The position numbers and the translations under genes are program-made. From contig NZ_CP059600.1 in the NCBI RefSeq assembly GCF_022369475.1, positions 620,001-684,000 of the forward strand: a stretch of DNA of 64,000 nt, written 5' to 3'. Position 1 is the stretch's first letter. Every line of letters begins with the position of its first letter. Source of the DNA: Campylobacter sp. RM12651 (GTDB lineage: Bacteria > Campylobacterota > Campylobacteria > Campylobacterales > Campylobacteraceae). The notes beneath the pieces are model-generated. The model was not told where the DNA came from, ran no database searches, and worked only from the letters and a program-made list of their open reading frames with translations. This document shows positions 17,964-27,219 of the stretch, in pieces.

Positions 17964-17971
17964 ACCGATAT
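17964..17971 (+). promoter_or_regulatory. sigma-28 (FliA) -10 element before flgL
   Basis: ACCGATAT at 17964-17971 matches the sigma-28 -10 core (CGATAT). The flgL start lies 30 bases downstream with AAGGAA as RBS. A convincing -35 (TAAAG-like) is not seen, so the call rests on the -10 and on the flagellar target gene. Confidence 0.5.
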
Positions 17972-18000
17972 ACCCTAAAGATTATTAACAAGGAAAAAGA

Positions 18001-20289
18001 ATGAGAATAACAAGCTCTTATATTTATTCACAAAATTTAGGCAATTTTCAGCGTCAGCAAAATATGATAAATGACGCAAATAACCAATTAACAAGTGGTT
18101 TGAAGATTAATCAATCTTATGATGACGCTGGAATTTATTCAGAAGGTTCAAGACTTGTTTATGAGATTTCTACATTTCAGCAAATTAGCGAAGCTGCTAG
18201 TAAAGCTATAAATATTACAAAAAACTCTGATAAAGCAGTAGATGAAATGAGTAAGGCACTAGACCAATTTAAAAACAAATTAATTCAAGGTGCAAACGAA
18301 GTTCATTCTGATACTTCTTTAAACGCTTTAGCAAATGACTTACAAAAAATAAGAGATCATATTGTAAATATTGCAAATACAAGTATTAACGGACAATATT
18401 TATTCAGTGGAACTAATGTTGGGACTAAGCCTTTTGATGAAAAGGGTAATTATTATGGCAATGATGAAAATATGCAAGTTTTACTAGGGTCTAATGTGTA
18501 TAATGATTACAATATTTCAGGTCAGGAGCTTATGAAAGGTGTTGATAATGATTACAAAAAAATAATCAGCACAAATGTTCGTTTGGTTGATAGAAGATAT
18601 GATATTAATAAACCAGAAGAAGTGCATTATATTACTCAAGATAGTAAGATTAAAGACTTAATTGGTAAAGAATATTTAAAACCACAAGCTAATGGAAAAG
18701 AGCTTAATGTGAATGATCATTTTTTAAAAAATGATGAAGGAAGATTTCCTGATACTTATTTTTATGTTCGTGGGACTAAGGGAAATGGTGAGAGTTTTAA
18801 AGCTAAGTTTAAGATGGGTGCTAGTGAAGATGTTGGTGCTATGCTTAATAAAATAGGTGAGTTATATGGAAATACTAAGGAAAATAAGGTAGTAGATGTA
18901 ACGCTTAGCAATAATGGAACAATAGAAATTACTGATTTAAAAAATCAAGAAAGTAGAATTAATTTTTCTATGTTTGCAGCTACTGCTAAGGCTGATGATT
19001 TCGGACAAATTTATCCACCAAAAATACCTGATACACCACCAATGCCTATCATTCCTTTTCCTGTTAAAAGTGAGTTAGCAAGTGTAACTAATCCAAATGA
19101 TTTAAGAAATAATAATAATGTTTTTGTTTTAGAATTTACAAATACAGGTAATATTGATACTTCTTTTACTAGCGATGGGATTGATTATTCTAGGTCTTTA
19201 TTTAGTAAAAAAGATAATATCTTAAGCTCAAACATAGCTCAAGTAGATAAAAATAATAATGTAGCTACTAATGAGACTAAATTAGTTGAGGCTTCGCAAG
19301 GAACGTTAAAACTAAATCCAAATGATAACACGAGACCTGATAGTGTTTTAAAACTAGAAATTACTTCAAAAAATAAGGTACATTATTCAATAGATTTTAA
19401 TATTACTCAAGGCACTGCAACGGCTAGTTATAAACAAAATGGTCAAGATAAAAAAGTAACTTTACCTATTACAAATGTGGTTTATGATAATAATCAGCAT
19501 ATTTCAGATAGTGTTAAGACAAATCCTGAAAATATAACATATAAGCAATTAGGAGATATTATTTCTATGTTTGCTAGTGATAATATCCCAACTAAAGATT
19601 ATCAATTAGTGCCAAAATATCCAAATCAAGCTAATTCTCCTATGATTTTAAATAATGATGATAAAGCAGAATTAGAAAGGCTTTTAATTAATTCTAAAAA
19701 TTCAGTTGATGTAGGTCTTAATGAAAAAGGTCAAATGACTTTAATAGACAAAGGTGCGACTACTACTAAAATAGATTTAGCTATATTTGACGCTAATACT
19801 ATGAACGCTAATGAATTTGATTTTGGAAATGATGCTAATGGTGTGGCTATTGCTGAAGGTTCTAAAAAGGGAGATTTGTTTAATTTTAATACAAATTCTA
19901 CTTTAATTGTTGATGAAGGCAGGGTTGATATTATAAAAGACCTTGATAAGATGATAGAAGCTGTTAGAAATGGAAATTATAGAGCAGATAGTAATAATCC
20001 TGAATTGTTAAAAAGTGTTGGTATTCAAGGAGCTTTAAAAAGGATTGACCATTTACAAGATCATATTAATAAAGTTCATACAAAAATAGGTGCAACTCAA
20101 ACAAGTATTCAAAATTCTCAAGATAGAGCGGATTTAATGAAAGTAAATGTTGAACAAGTTAAGGCAAAGGTTCTTAATTCAGACCCTGTAGAAAGCCAAT
20201 TAATGCTAATGCAAGCGACAATTACCTTACAAGCTACTTTACAAGCTAGTGCGCAGGTTTCAAAATTAAGCTTATTAAATTATATGTAA
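18001..20289 (+). CDS. flgL: flagellar hook-filament junction protein 3 (FlgL/FlaD)
   Basis: A 762-residue junction protein between FlgK and the filament. The flagellin-like N-terminus MRITSSYIYSQNLGNFQRQQ with NQLTSGLKINQSYDDAGIY, and the C-terminus VESQLMLMQATITLQATLQASAQVSKLSLLNYM, are the conserved helical ends. Between about residue 190 and 640 lies a large low-similarity insertion, including a Pro-rich stretch (PPKIPDTPPMPIIPFP). E. coli FlgL is about 317 residues, but long forms are known in Campylobacter. It is followed one base later by ftsK. Confidence 0.93.
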   Translation: MRITSSYIYSQNLGNFQRQQNMINDANNQLTSGLKINQSYDDAGIYSEGSRLVYEISTFQQISEAASKAINITKNSDKAVDEMSKALDQFKNKLIQGANEVHSDTSLNALANDLQKIRDHIVNIANTSINGQYLFSGTNVGTKPFDEKGNYYGNDENMQVLLGSNVYNDYNISGQELMKGVDNDYKKIISTNVRLVDRRYDINKPEEVHYITQDSKIKDLIGKEYLKPQANGKELNVNDHFLKNDEGRFPDTYFYVRGTKGNGESFKAKFKMGASEDVGAMLNKIGELYGNTKENKVVDVTLSNNGTIEITDLKNQESRINFSMFAATAKADDFGQIYPPKIPDTPPMPIIPFPVKSELASVTNPNDLRNNNNVFVLEFTNTGNIDTSFTSDGIDYSRSLFSKKDNILSSNIAQVDKNNNVATNETKLVEASQGTLKLNPNDNTRPDSVLKLEITSKNKVHYSIDFNITQGTATASYKQNGQDKKVTLPITNVVYDNNQHISDSVKTNPENITYKQLGDIISMFASDNIPTKDYQLVPKYPNQANSPMILNNDDKAELERLLINSKNSVDVGLNEKGQMTLIDKGATTTKIDLAIFDANTMNANEFDFGNDANGVAIAEGSKKGDLFNFNTNSTLIVDEGRVDIIKDLDKMIEAVRNGNYRADSNNPELLKSVGIQGALKRIDHLQDHINKVHTKIGATQTSIQNSQDRADLMKVNVEQVKAKVLNSDPVESQLMLMQATITLQATLQASAQVSKLSLLNYM

Positions 20290-20290
20290 G

Positions 20291-22594
20291 ATGAAAAAAG
20301 AATTTATATTTATATTTGTTTCATTTATATTATTTTATTTTAGTTTCGGGCTGTTTTTGCCCGAAGCTAATGGATTGTTTTTAGCAAGTGCTTATTTTAG
20401 CAAGGGCTTAAGAATTTGTTTTGGAAATCTTTCTTATATTTTTTTATTAGCATTTGTAGGAAATTACTTATTTGTATATAAATCTTTTAAATATGCTTTA
20501 AAAATATTAGCCAATATAATTTGTAGTATTTTGATATTATCTTTACCTTTTTCTAGTGTTTTTGATTTTGGAATTATTAGCTTTTTAGGTTTTGTAAATA
20601 TTGTATTTTTTATCTTGCTTGTATTTGTTTTAATTTATTTTAATCATTCTTATATTTATTCAAAATTACAAGATAAAGATAAGTTCAAAAATCTTTTTAA
20701 AAGCAAAGAAAAACCTATTAAAAAAGAAAAAATCATAAAAGAAACAAAAACTCCTAAAGAAGACAAATCAAAACCAAAAGAAGAAATTTTAAGTGATTTA
20801 GGCAATATTAGATTTGTAAAATCATATGAAATAAAAACCACTAAAGAAGATGAAAAGACTAAAATTAATTTTACAAACGAACAAGGCAAAATAATTAGTG
20901 AGCCAAAAATAATCTTAGAGCCTTTAATGCAGAAAATAAACAAAGATAGCATTAATAAAGATGATTTTAAAATAGTTAAAAACGAAATAAAAGAAGAAAA
21001 ATCAGTAGAGCAAACCGAAGAAATACAAAATGAAATTCCTGTTTTAAATTCTAATGATTTTCAAGATATTTTGATAGTAGATGAGCAAGATTCTCAAAGT
21101 TTTGTCCCTAAAAAAGGCAAAAAAGTAGAGATTTTAAATGAGCTTGAAGAAAATAAAGCAATTTTAAAAGATATTGAATTAGGAGCAATTGAAATACCAA
21201 GAGATTTTGAGCTACCTAGTGTGGAATTATTAGATAAAGCCGTAACTACAGAAATAATAATTAATGAAGATGAGCTTGATGAGAAAATAAACGAGCTTTT
21301 AGCAAAATTAAAGCATTTTAAGATTGATGGAGATGTGGTTAAAACATATTGGGGTCCTGTGGTTACTACATTTGAGTTTAGACCTGCTGCTGATGTAAAG
21401 CTTAGCAAAATCTCAGGCTTAGCTGATGATTTAGCTATGGCACTTAAGGCTACAAGTATTAGAATTCAAGCACCAATTCCAGGAAAAGATGTGGTAGGGA
21501 TTGAAATTCCAAATAAAACTTCTCAAACAATTAATATTAGAACTATTTTTGAAGATGAATTATTTTCAAAATCTAAAAGCAAATTAACAATAGCCTTAGG
21601 TAAGGATATAGTAGGAAATACTTTTGTAACTGATTTAAAACGCTTACCGCATTTATTAATAGCAGGAACTACAGGAAGTGGTAAGAGTGTAGGTATTAAT
21701 GCTATGATTTTAAGTCTTTTATATAAAAATAGCCCAAGGACTTTAAGGTTATTGATGATTGACCCTAAAATGCTTGAATTTTCAATGTATAATGATATTC
21801 CGCACTTATTAACTCCTGTAATTACAAGAGCAGAAAAAGCAACTTTAGCTTTAAAAAATATGGTTTTAGAGATGGAAAGACGATATGAATTAATGGCTAG
21901 CGTTTATACTAAAAATATTGAGAGTTTTAATGAAAAAGCACCTAAATTAGGACTTGAGCCTTTTGCTTATATTGTAATTATTATTGATGAGTTGGCTGAT
22001 TTAATAATGACTAGCGGAAAAGAAGTAGAAACTTATATAGCAAGATTAGCTCAAATGGCAAGAGCAGCAGGAATTCATCTAATAGTAGCTACACAACGCC
22101 CAAGTGTAGATGTAATAACAGGTCTTATTAAGGCAAATTTACCTAGTAGATTAAGCTATAAAGTTGGAACTGGAGTTGATAGTAAGGTTATACTAGATTC
22201 TAAAGGAGCTGAGAGTTTGCTTGGTCGTGGAGATAGTTTATTTACTCCACCAGGAACAAGTCAGATAGTAAGATTGCACGCTCCATTTGCAAGTGAAGAA
22301 GAGATAATTAGAGTAGTAGAGCACCTAAAAAAACAAGAAAAAGCAAATTATGATGAGAGTATTTTACAAGATTCAAGCTTTACTCAAACCTATGTTAAAA
22401 ATAATGATGATAGTGTAGATGAATTATTCAGTGAAGCTGTAAGAATTATGCAAGAGAGTGGAAAAACTAGTATTTCTTATATTCAACGCCAATTAAATAT
22501 AGGTTACAATAGAGCTGCTAATATTGTAGAGCAGTGCGAAAAGCAAGGAATTTTGAGCGAACCTAATTCAAAAGGTGTGAGAAGTCTTTTATAA
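20291..22594 (+). CDS. ftsK: DNA translocase FtsK
   Basis: A 767-residue septal DNA pump that clears the chromosome termini at division and activates terminal recombination. The first 120 residues form about four membrane helices. A Lys/Glu-rich linker (about 135-310) follows. The motor domain carries Walker A GTTGSGKSVG near residue 456 and Walker B YIVIIIDELADLI, then QMARAAGIHLIVATQRPSVDVITG. The C-terminal winged-helix gamma domain is visible in ISYIQRQLNIGYNRAANIVEQCE. Pairing with flgL also occurs in C. jejuni. Confidence 0.97.
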   Translation: MKKEFIFIFVSFILFYFSFGLFLPEANGLFLASAYFSKGLRICFGNLSYIFLLAFVGNYLFVYKSFKYALKILANIICSILILSLPFSSVFDFGIISFLGFVNIVFFILLVFVLIYFNHSYIYSKLQDKDKFKNLFKSKEKPIKKEKIIKETKTPKEDKSKPKEEILSDLGNIRFVKSYEIKTTKEDEKTKINFTNEQGKIISEPKIILEPLMQKINKDSINKDDFKIVKNEIKEEKSVEQTEEIQNEIPVLNSNDFQDILIVDEQDSQSFVPKKGKKVEILNELEENKAILKDIELGAIEIPRDFELPSVELLDKAVTTEIIINEDELDEKINELLAKLKHFKIDGDVVKTYWGPVVTTFEFRPAADVKLSKISGLADDLAMALKATSIRIQAPIPGKDVVGIEIPNKTSQTINIRTIFEDELFSKSKSKLTIALGKDIVGNTFVTDLKRLPHLLIAGTTGSGKSVGINAMILSLLYKNSPRTLRLLMIDPKMLEFSMYNDIPHLLTPVITRAEKATLALKNMVLEMERRYELMASVYTKNIESFNEKAPKLGLEPFAYIVIIIDELADLIMTSGKEVETYIARLAQMARAAGIHLIVATQRPSVDVITGLIKANLPSRLSYKVGTGVDSKVILDSKGAESLLGRGDSLFTPPGTSQIVRLHAPFASEEEIIRVVEHLKKQEKANYDESILQDSSFTQTYVKNNDDSVDELFSEAVRIMQESGKTSISYIQRQLNIGYNRAANIVEQCEKQGILSEPNSKGVRSLL

Positions 22595-22612
22595 AAAAAT
22601 CTAAGGAGAAAT

Positions 22613-23947
22613 ATGACAAAAATAGGAAAAAAAGAATTTTATGTAGTAGCATTAATGCTGTTTGCTATGTTTTTTGGTGCTGGGAATTTTATTTTGCCAC
22701 CAAAACTAGGAATGGATGCGGGGAGTAATTTTTATTTAGCGATTTTGTTTTTTTGTGTAACAGGTGTTGCTTTACCTGTTTTAGGCGTTGCTGCAGTTGC
22801 TAAAGCAGGAACATTAAAAGAATTAGCAAGTAGAGTAAATGTAACATTTGCAGTAATTTTTGTAGCAGTTATTTATATTACCATAGGGCCTTTAGTAGCA
22901 ATTCCAAGAGCTAGCACTATGCCTTATGAAATAATGATTTTACCTTTTGTTGATAATGAATATAATGTATATTATTTAGCTTTTTATAGTTTTATATATT
23001 TTGCACTTAATTATTATATATGCTTAAATCCTAGCACTATGTTAGATACATTAGGCAAGTATTTAACACCGATTTTACTTATTTTAATAGCAGTATTTTT
23101 TATATGCACTTTAATTTATTCAGAAGTAAATGTTAGCATTCCTAATCAAAATTACACTACCCACCCAGTAGCAACAGCATTTGTAGAAGGCTATCAGACT
23201 ATGGATGCGCTTGCTGCTTTAGTATTTGGGATTAGTGTTGTTGGGGCTTTAAAATCATTAGGAGTTACTAATAAACATCAATTATCATTACTTACTATAA
23301 AAGCAGGATTATTTTCTGGAATTATTTTAATGATAGTTTATTTTGCTTTAGGGTATTTAGGCTATGTTTATGGTAATACCTTTAAAGACGCTAGTAATGG
23401 GGCTATTTTATTATCATTAATTAGTGATGATTTATTTGGTAGTTTTGGTAGATTTATTTTAGGATTTACAGCTTTACTTGCTTGTCTTACTACTACGATT
23501 GGTTTGATTGGCTCAAGTGCTAGCTATTTTAGTAGTGTTACTAAGATTTCTTATAAAAATTGGGTTATTATTTGGGTAGTTGCTAGTTTTGTTTTATCAA
23601 TTCAAGGTTTAACGCAGATTTTAAAAGTAAGCGTTCCTATATTAATAGCGATTTATCCAATAGCTATAGTTTTAATAATTTTATCTTTAATAAATAATTT
23701 AATAAATGAGAGCAAAATCATTTATAGATTTAGCGTTTATACTGCGGCTTTTATAGGAATTTTAAACGCAATTGATAGCTCAATTTTAAACATAAATGAT
23801 GAAAAAATATTATCTTATTTAGGTATAGCTAAATATTTAGAAATGTTGCCATTTTACTCATCTATGCTTGGCTGGGTTATACCTGTGATTGTTATGTTTA
23901 TATTAGGATATATTATTAATGCCTTTAGTAAAAAAGATGATTTTTAA
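22613..23947 (+). CDS. brnQ: branched-chain amino acid permease (LIVCS family)
   Basis: A 444-residue, roughly 12-helix sodium-coupled importer of leucine, isoleucine and valine. The family-specific start, LFAMFFGAGNFILPPKLGM, is clear at about residues 16-34, followed by GPLVAIPRAST and FVEGYQTMDALAALVFG, all hallmark LIVCS segments. RBS AAGGAG lies before the ATG. A hairpin follows the gene, so it is likely separate from the downstream lyase/isomerase genes, though those may also handle branched acids. Substrate specificity is inferred from the family. Confidence 0.93.
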   Translation: MTKIGKKEFYVVALMLFAMFFGAGNFILPPKLGMDAGSNFYLAILFFCVTGVALPVLGVAAVAKAGTLKELASRVNVTFAVIFVAVIYITIGPLVAIPRASTMPYEIMILPFVDNEYNVYYLAFYSFIYFALNYYICLNPSTMLDTLGKYLTPILLILIAVFFICTLIYSEVNVSIPNQNYTTHPVATAFVEGYQTMDALAALVFGISVVGALKSLGVTNKHQLSLLTIKAGLFSGIILMIVYFALGYLGYVYGNTFKDASNGAILLSLISDDLFGSFGRFILGFTALLACLTTTIGLIGSSASYFSSVTKISYKNWVIIWVVASFVLSIQGLTQILKVSVPILIAIYPIAIVLIILSLINNLINESKIIYRFSVYTAAFIGILNAIDSSILNINDEKILSYLGIAKYLEMLPFYSSMLGWVIPVIVMFILGYIINAFSKKDDF

Positions 23948-23959
23948 TTAAATCATCTT
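23934..23959 (+). terminator. hairpin after brnQ
   Basis: A perfect 10-bp stem, AAGATGATTT (23934-23943) and AAATCATCTT (23950-23959), with a 6-base loop. The brnQ stop (23945-23947) lies in the loop. No strong T-tract follows, so termination may be partial. Confidence 0.5.
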
Positions 23960-24055
23960 GTTACAATTCTACACACTTATTTCTTATTAATTAACAATTA
24001 ATATCAAAAATTAAAATTTTGTGTTAAGATTAAGCATTTTTTAAAAGGAGTGCTA

Positions 24056-24913
24056 ATGAAAGCAAAAATTTTAAAAGAAGCACTTAATTCACAAGAAATT
24101 TTAGTAGCACCAGGAGCTTCTTGTGCTTTATATGCAAGACTTATTGAATTAGCAGGTTTTAAAGTTGTTTATGCTACAGGAGCAGGTATGGCAAATATGC
24201 AGTTTGGTTTTCCTGATATAGGACTTGTTAGTATGAATGAAATGTTAGAAAATACAAAGAGAATAAACGATGCTACAAATCTTCCCGTAATAGCAGATAT
24301 AGATAATGGCTACGGCAATGCTTTAAATGTTTATAGAACAGCAAAAGAATTTAGCAAAAACAAAATAGCAGCAATTCAAATAGAAGACCAGCAACTACCA
24401 AAAAGGTGCGGGCATTTTGATGGGAAAAAATTAATATCTCAAGATGAAATGTGTGCGAAAATCAAAGCTTGTAAAGACGCCTTAGAATATGATACTTTAA
24501 TAATTGCAAGAACAGACGCAATTGCTGTTAATGGTTTTGATGATGCTATTAATAGAGCTAATGCGTATTTAGAAAGTGGAGCTGATATATTATTTATAGA
24601 AGCTCCTACTAGCATAGAACAAATGGCAAGTCTTCCTAAATTAATAAAAGCTTATCATATTGCAAATATGGTAGAAGGTGGCAAAACTCCGATATTAAGC
24701 AATGATGAATTACAAAAAATGGGCTTTAATATAGTTCTTTATGCAAATGCTACTTTAAAAGCTGCTATTAAAGGTATGAATGATTTATTAAATCATCTAA
24801 AAACTACAGGCAGAACAGATAATGCAGAACATTTAATGATTTCTATGAAAGAAAGAAATAGAATATGTGAATTTGATAAGTGGATGGATATAGAAAATAA
24901 ATTTAAAGGATAA
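24056..24913 (+). CDS. isocitrate lyase/PEP mutase superfamily enzyme (PrpB / dimethylmalate lyase-like)
   Basis: A 285-residue TIM-barrel lyase. Visible are DIDNGYG at residues 81-87 (metal aspartates), IED at 109-111 and KRCGH at 116-120, the active-site motif shared by methylisocitrate lyase, dimethylmalate lyase and oxaloacetate hydrolase. I chose ATG 24056 because AAAAGGAG ends six bases before it; GTG 24050 overlaps that RBS. Two PrpF-family isomerase genes follow at 2- and 11-base gaps. No 2-methylcitrate synthase or dehydratase gene is in the window, so a standard methylcitrate role is not supported here. Probable reaction: C-C cleavage of a branched C5-C7 hydroxy-dicarboxylate. Confidence 0.85.
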   Translation: MKAKILKEALNSQEILVAPGASCALYARLIELAGFKVVYATGAGMANMQFGFPDIGLVSMNEMLENTKRINDATNLPVIADIDNGYGNALNVYRTAKEFSKNKIAAIQIEDQQLPKRCGHFDGKKLISQDEMCAKIKACKDALEYDTLIIARTDAIAVNGFDDAINRANAYLESGADILFIEAPTSIEQMASLPKLIKAYHIANMVEGGKTPILSNDELQKMGFNIVLYANATLKAAIKGMNDLLNHLKTTGRTDNAEHLMISMKERNRICEFDKWMDIENKFKG

Positions 24914-24915
24914 TT

Positions 24916-25992
24916 ATGAAAATTAAATGCAGTGTTTATAGGGGTGGCACGAGTAGGGGGCTAATATTTAACGCAAATGACTTGCCTAAAGATAAAAGCA
25001 CTTGGGCTGATATATTTAAAAAATCTATTGATTGTCATAACCAAAACGCTATTGATGGGCTAGGTGGTTCTATATCATCAACCAATAAAATATGCGTTGT
25101 AAAAAGTGTAAATAATAAAAATTATGATATTGAGTGGGAATTCTTTCAAGCTGGGGTTATGAAAGATAGTATAGATAATAAAGGCACTTGCGGGAATTTA
25201 ATAGCTGCTGTTGGAGCTTATGCTATTAATGAAAAGTTATTTAGTTTTGATAGGTTTGCAAGCAATGTATGTGTTAGAATTTACAATACAAATATTCAAA
25301 AAATTATTGAATTTAAAGCTAAGATTAAAGATGGAGAATTTGTAGAAAAAGGTTCTAGTATTATGCAAGGAGTTTTTGGTGGTTGTGAGCTGGCTGATGT
25401 TTTTATTAAAAATGCAGGGGCTGAACAAACAGGACTTAAATATCCATTAGGAAAAATTAGCAATTTTAATGGTTATAGAGCTACTTTACTTGATTTAATA
25501 AATCCATTTTTATATGTTGATGCAAGGGAATTTGATTTAGATTTTAATTTAAATTATAATGATTTTAGTGCTTTAAAAGCTATTGAAGATTTAAACAAAT
25601 TAAGAGATTTTTATGCTATTAAATTAGGTTTTGCTAAAGATGAAAATGATTTAGAAAACAATCAAGCTATACCAAAAATAGCAGCACTTTTTAAATCTGA
25701 TAATAAAAGTGAATTTGATATAGGAATTAGGGTTTTAAGTCTTAGAAATCTTCATAAAAGCTCGCCTGCTAGTGGATTATATAATTTAGCCGTTGCAGCA
25801 TTAGAAAATGGCACTTTAGCAAATGAGCTTAGTGGTTTAACTATGATACAAAATGGTATTCAAGATGTAAAAATTAAACATTTTTTAGGCGTAGTAGATG
25901 TTAGCGTAGAGATAGAAAGTGGTAAAATCATAGGTGTTGGACTTAAAAGAAGTGCAAGAAGAATAATGGACGGATTTATTTACATTAATTAA
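24916..25992 (+). CDS. PrpF-family isomerase, first of two
   Basis: A 358-residue protein with the diaminopimelate-epimerase-like double-hotdog fold of PrpF (aconitate or methylitaconate isomerases). YRGGTSRG lies at residues 8-15, IDGLGGSISSTNK with the conserved lysine at 58, GTCGNLIAAVG with Cys92, and a C-terminal SARRIMDGFIYI. The usual GNCGN motif is GTCGN here. It begins two bases after the lyase stop. The family shifts double bonds in unsaturated di- or tricarboxylates; the true substrate is unknown. Confidence 0.85.
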   Translation: MKIKCSVYRGGTSRGLIFNANDLPKDKSTWADIFKKSIDCHNQNAIDGLGGSISSTNKICVVKSVNNKNYDIEWEFFQAGVMKDSIDNKGTCGNLIAAVGAYAINEKLFSFDRFASNVCVRIYNTNIQKIIEFKAKIKDGEFVEKGSSIMQGVFGGCELADVFIKNAGAEQTGLKYPLGKISNFNGYRATLLDLINPFLYVDAREFDLDFNLNYNDFSALKAIEDLNKLRDFYAIKLGFAKDENDLENNQAIPKIAALFKSDNKSEFDIGIRVLSLRNLHKSSPASGLYNLAVAALENGTLANELSGLTMIQNGIQDVKIKHFLGVVDVSVEIESGKIIGVGLKRSARRIMDGFIYIN

Positions 25993-26003
25993 AAGGAGAA
26001 AAT

Positions 26004-27134
26004 ATGAAGAAATTTAAATGTAGTATTTATAGAGGTGGCACATCTAAAGCTGCTTGTTTTTATGAAAAGGATATGCCAGCAAGAGTTAAATGGGGCGAGT
26101 TTTTAGCTGATGTTATGGGGACTGCTACAAAGCAAATTGATGGAATTGGTGGTGCTGCGTCAGTAACTTCAAAAGTAGCTATAGTTGATATTAAAAATAA
26201 TGAATTAACTTATACTTTCGCTCAAGTAAATATTGATAAAGAAATGGTTGATTTTAATAGTAATTGTGGAAATATTAGCTCATGCGTTGGTGCTTTTGCT
26301 TATGATTTGGGTTTGATTGATTTAAATGATTCTAAAATGTATGAAAAAATCATTATAAAAGATGAGTGTGATTTAGAAAATAAAATAATTTGCGTTAGGA
26401 TTTTAAATACCAATACAAATAAATATTTAAAAGCTAGATTCAAATTAAGCGATGATTTAAAAAGTTTTGAACCAGCAGGAGATACTAAAATAGCAGGAGT
26501 GCCAAATACAGCTAGTGAAATTAAATTAGGTTTTATTAATCCTGAAGGCTCTATGAATAAAGGATTATTGCCTACAAATTCTGCAAAACAAGTTGTAAAT
26601 ACAAGTTTTGGCAATATTGAAATTAGTATAGTAGATGCTGGAGCAGCGCTTGTGTTTATGAGAGCTAAAGATTTATTAAGTGGCAATATATATGATGAAA
26701 TTTCTCAAAACGAGCTTGATAAAATTGAAGAAGTAAGAAGTATAGCAAGTGAGCTAATTGGCTTAGCAAAAAAAGAAGAAGCAACAGCAAAAAATCCATC
26801 AGTGCCTAAAGCTTGTTTGGTTGATTTTGTGCAAGATTACACTAGCACAAGTGGTGCTAAAATATCAAAAAATGATATAAATGTATGCGTTAGAATGATG
26901 AGTATGCAACGCCCACACCCATCAATTGCAGTCACAGGAACGGTATGTATTTCAATGGCAGCAAAGACACAAGGCACATTAATTAATGAGCATTTAAGTA
27001 GCTTTTCTAATGAATTAGTAATAGCTCATCCAAGTGGGACAATTACGGGATTTATTGATAATGATAGCGTGAGTGTTATTAGGACTGCAAGATGCTTAAT
27101 GCAAGGCTATGTATTTACTAGAAAAGATTATTAA
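26004..27134 (+). CDS. PrpF-family isomerase, second of two
   Basis: A 376-residue paralog of the upstream gene, clearly diverged rather than a recent copy. It has YRGGTSKA at residues 9-16, IDGIGGAASVTSK with Lys57, the canonical SNCGNISSCVG with Cys88, MSMQRPHPSIAVTG and a terminal ARCLMQGYVF. It has its own RBS (AAAAGGAG). Two non-identical PrpF proteins behind one lyase suggest two successive isomerisations, or a heteromeric enzyme. It ends before a 14-bp hairpin. Confidence 0.86.
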   Translation: MKKFKCSIYRGGTSKAACFYEKDMPARVKWGEFLADVMGTATKQIDGIGGAASVTSKVAIVDIKNNELTYTFAQVNIDKEMVDFNSNCGNISSCVGAFAYDLGLIDLNDSKMYEKIIIKDECDLENKIICVRILNTNTNKYLKARFKLSDDLKSFEPAGDTKIAGVPNTASEIKLGFINPEGSMNKGLLPTNSAKQVVNTSFGNIEISIVDAGAALVFMRAKDLLSGNIYDEISQNELDKIEEVRSIASELIGLAKKEEATAKNPSVPKACLVDFVQDYTSTSGAKISKNDINVCVRMMSMQRPHPSIAVTGTVCISMAAKTQGTLINEHLSSFSNELVIAHPSGTITGFIDNDSVSVIRTARCLMQGYVFTRKDY

Positions 27135-27143
27135 GTTAAATTT

Positions 27144-27177
27144 CTAATTTAAATTCCTTTTTTGGAATTTAAATTAG
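27144..27177. terminator. bidirectional hairpin after the lyase/isomerase operon
   Basis: A perfect 14-bp stem, CTAATTTAAATTCC (27144-27157) and GGAATTTAAATTAG (27164-27177), with a TTTTTT loop. It ends the plus-strand operon and could also serve the convergent ogt transcript. Confidence 0.8.
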
Positions 27178-27181
27178 GATT

Positions 27182-27219
27182 AAGTATTTTATAAATTAAT
27201 AATGGCTTATAAAATACTT
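27182..27219 (-). terminator. hairpin at the end of ogt
   Basis: A perfect 13-bp stem, AAGTATTTTATAA (27182-27194) and TTATAAAATACTT (27207-27219), with a 12-base loop, next to the ogt stop. It is a second structure in the same convergent gap. The T-tract is weak. Confidence 0.5.

Noticed and set aside
24050-24058. GTG 24050 as start of the PrpB-like gene
   Set aside because: It overlaps the AAGGAG ribosome site; ATG 24056 has the right spacing.
24056-27134. Standard methylcitrate (propionate) operon
   Set aside because: No prpC, prpD, acnD or prpE in the window, and there are two PrpF proteins; the operon is therefore not called prp.
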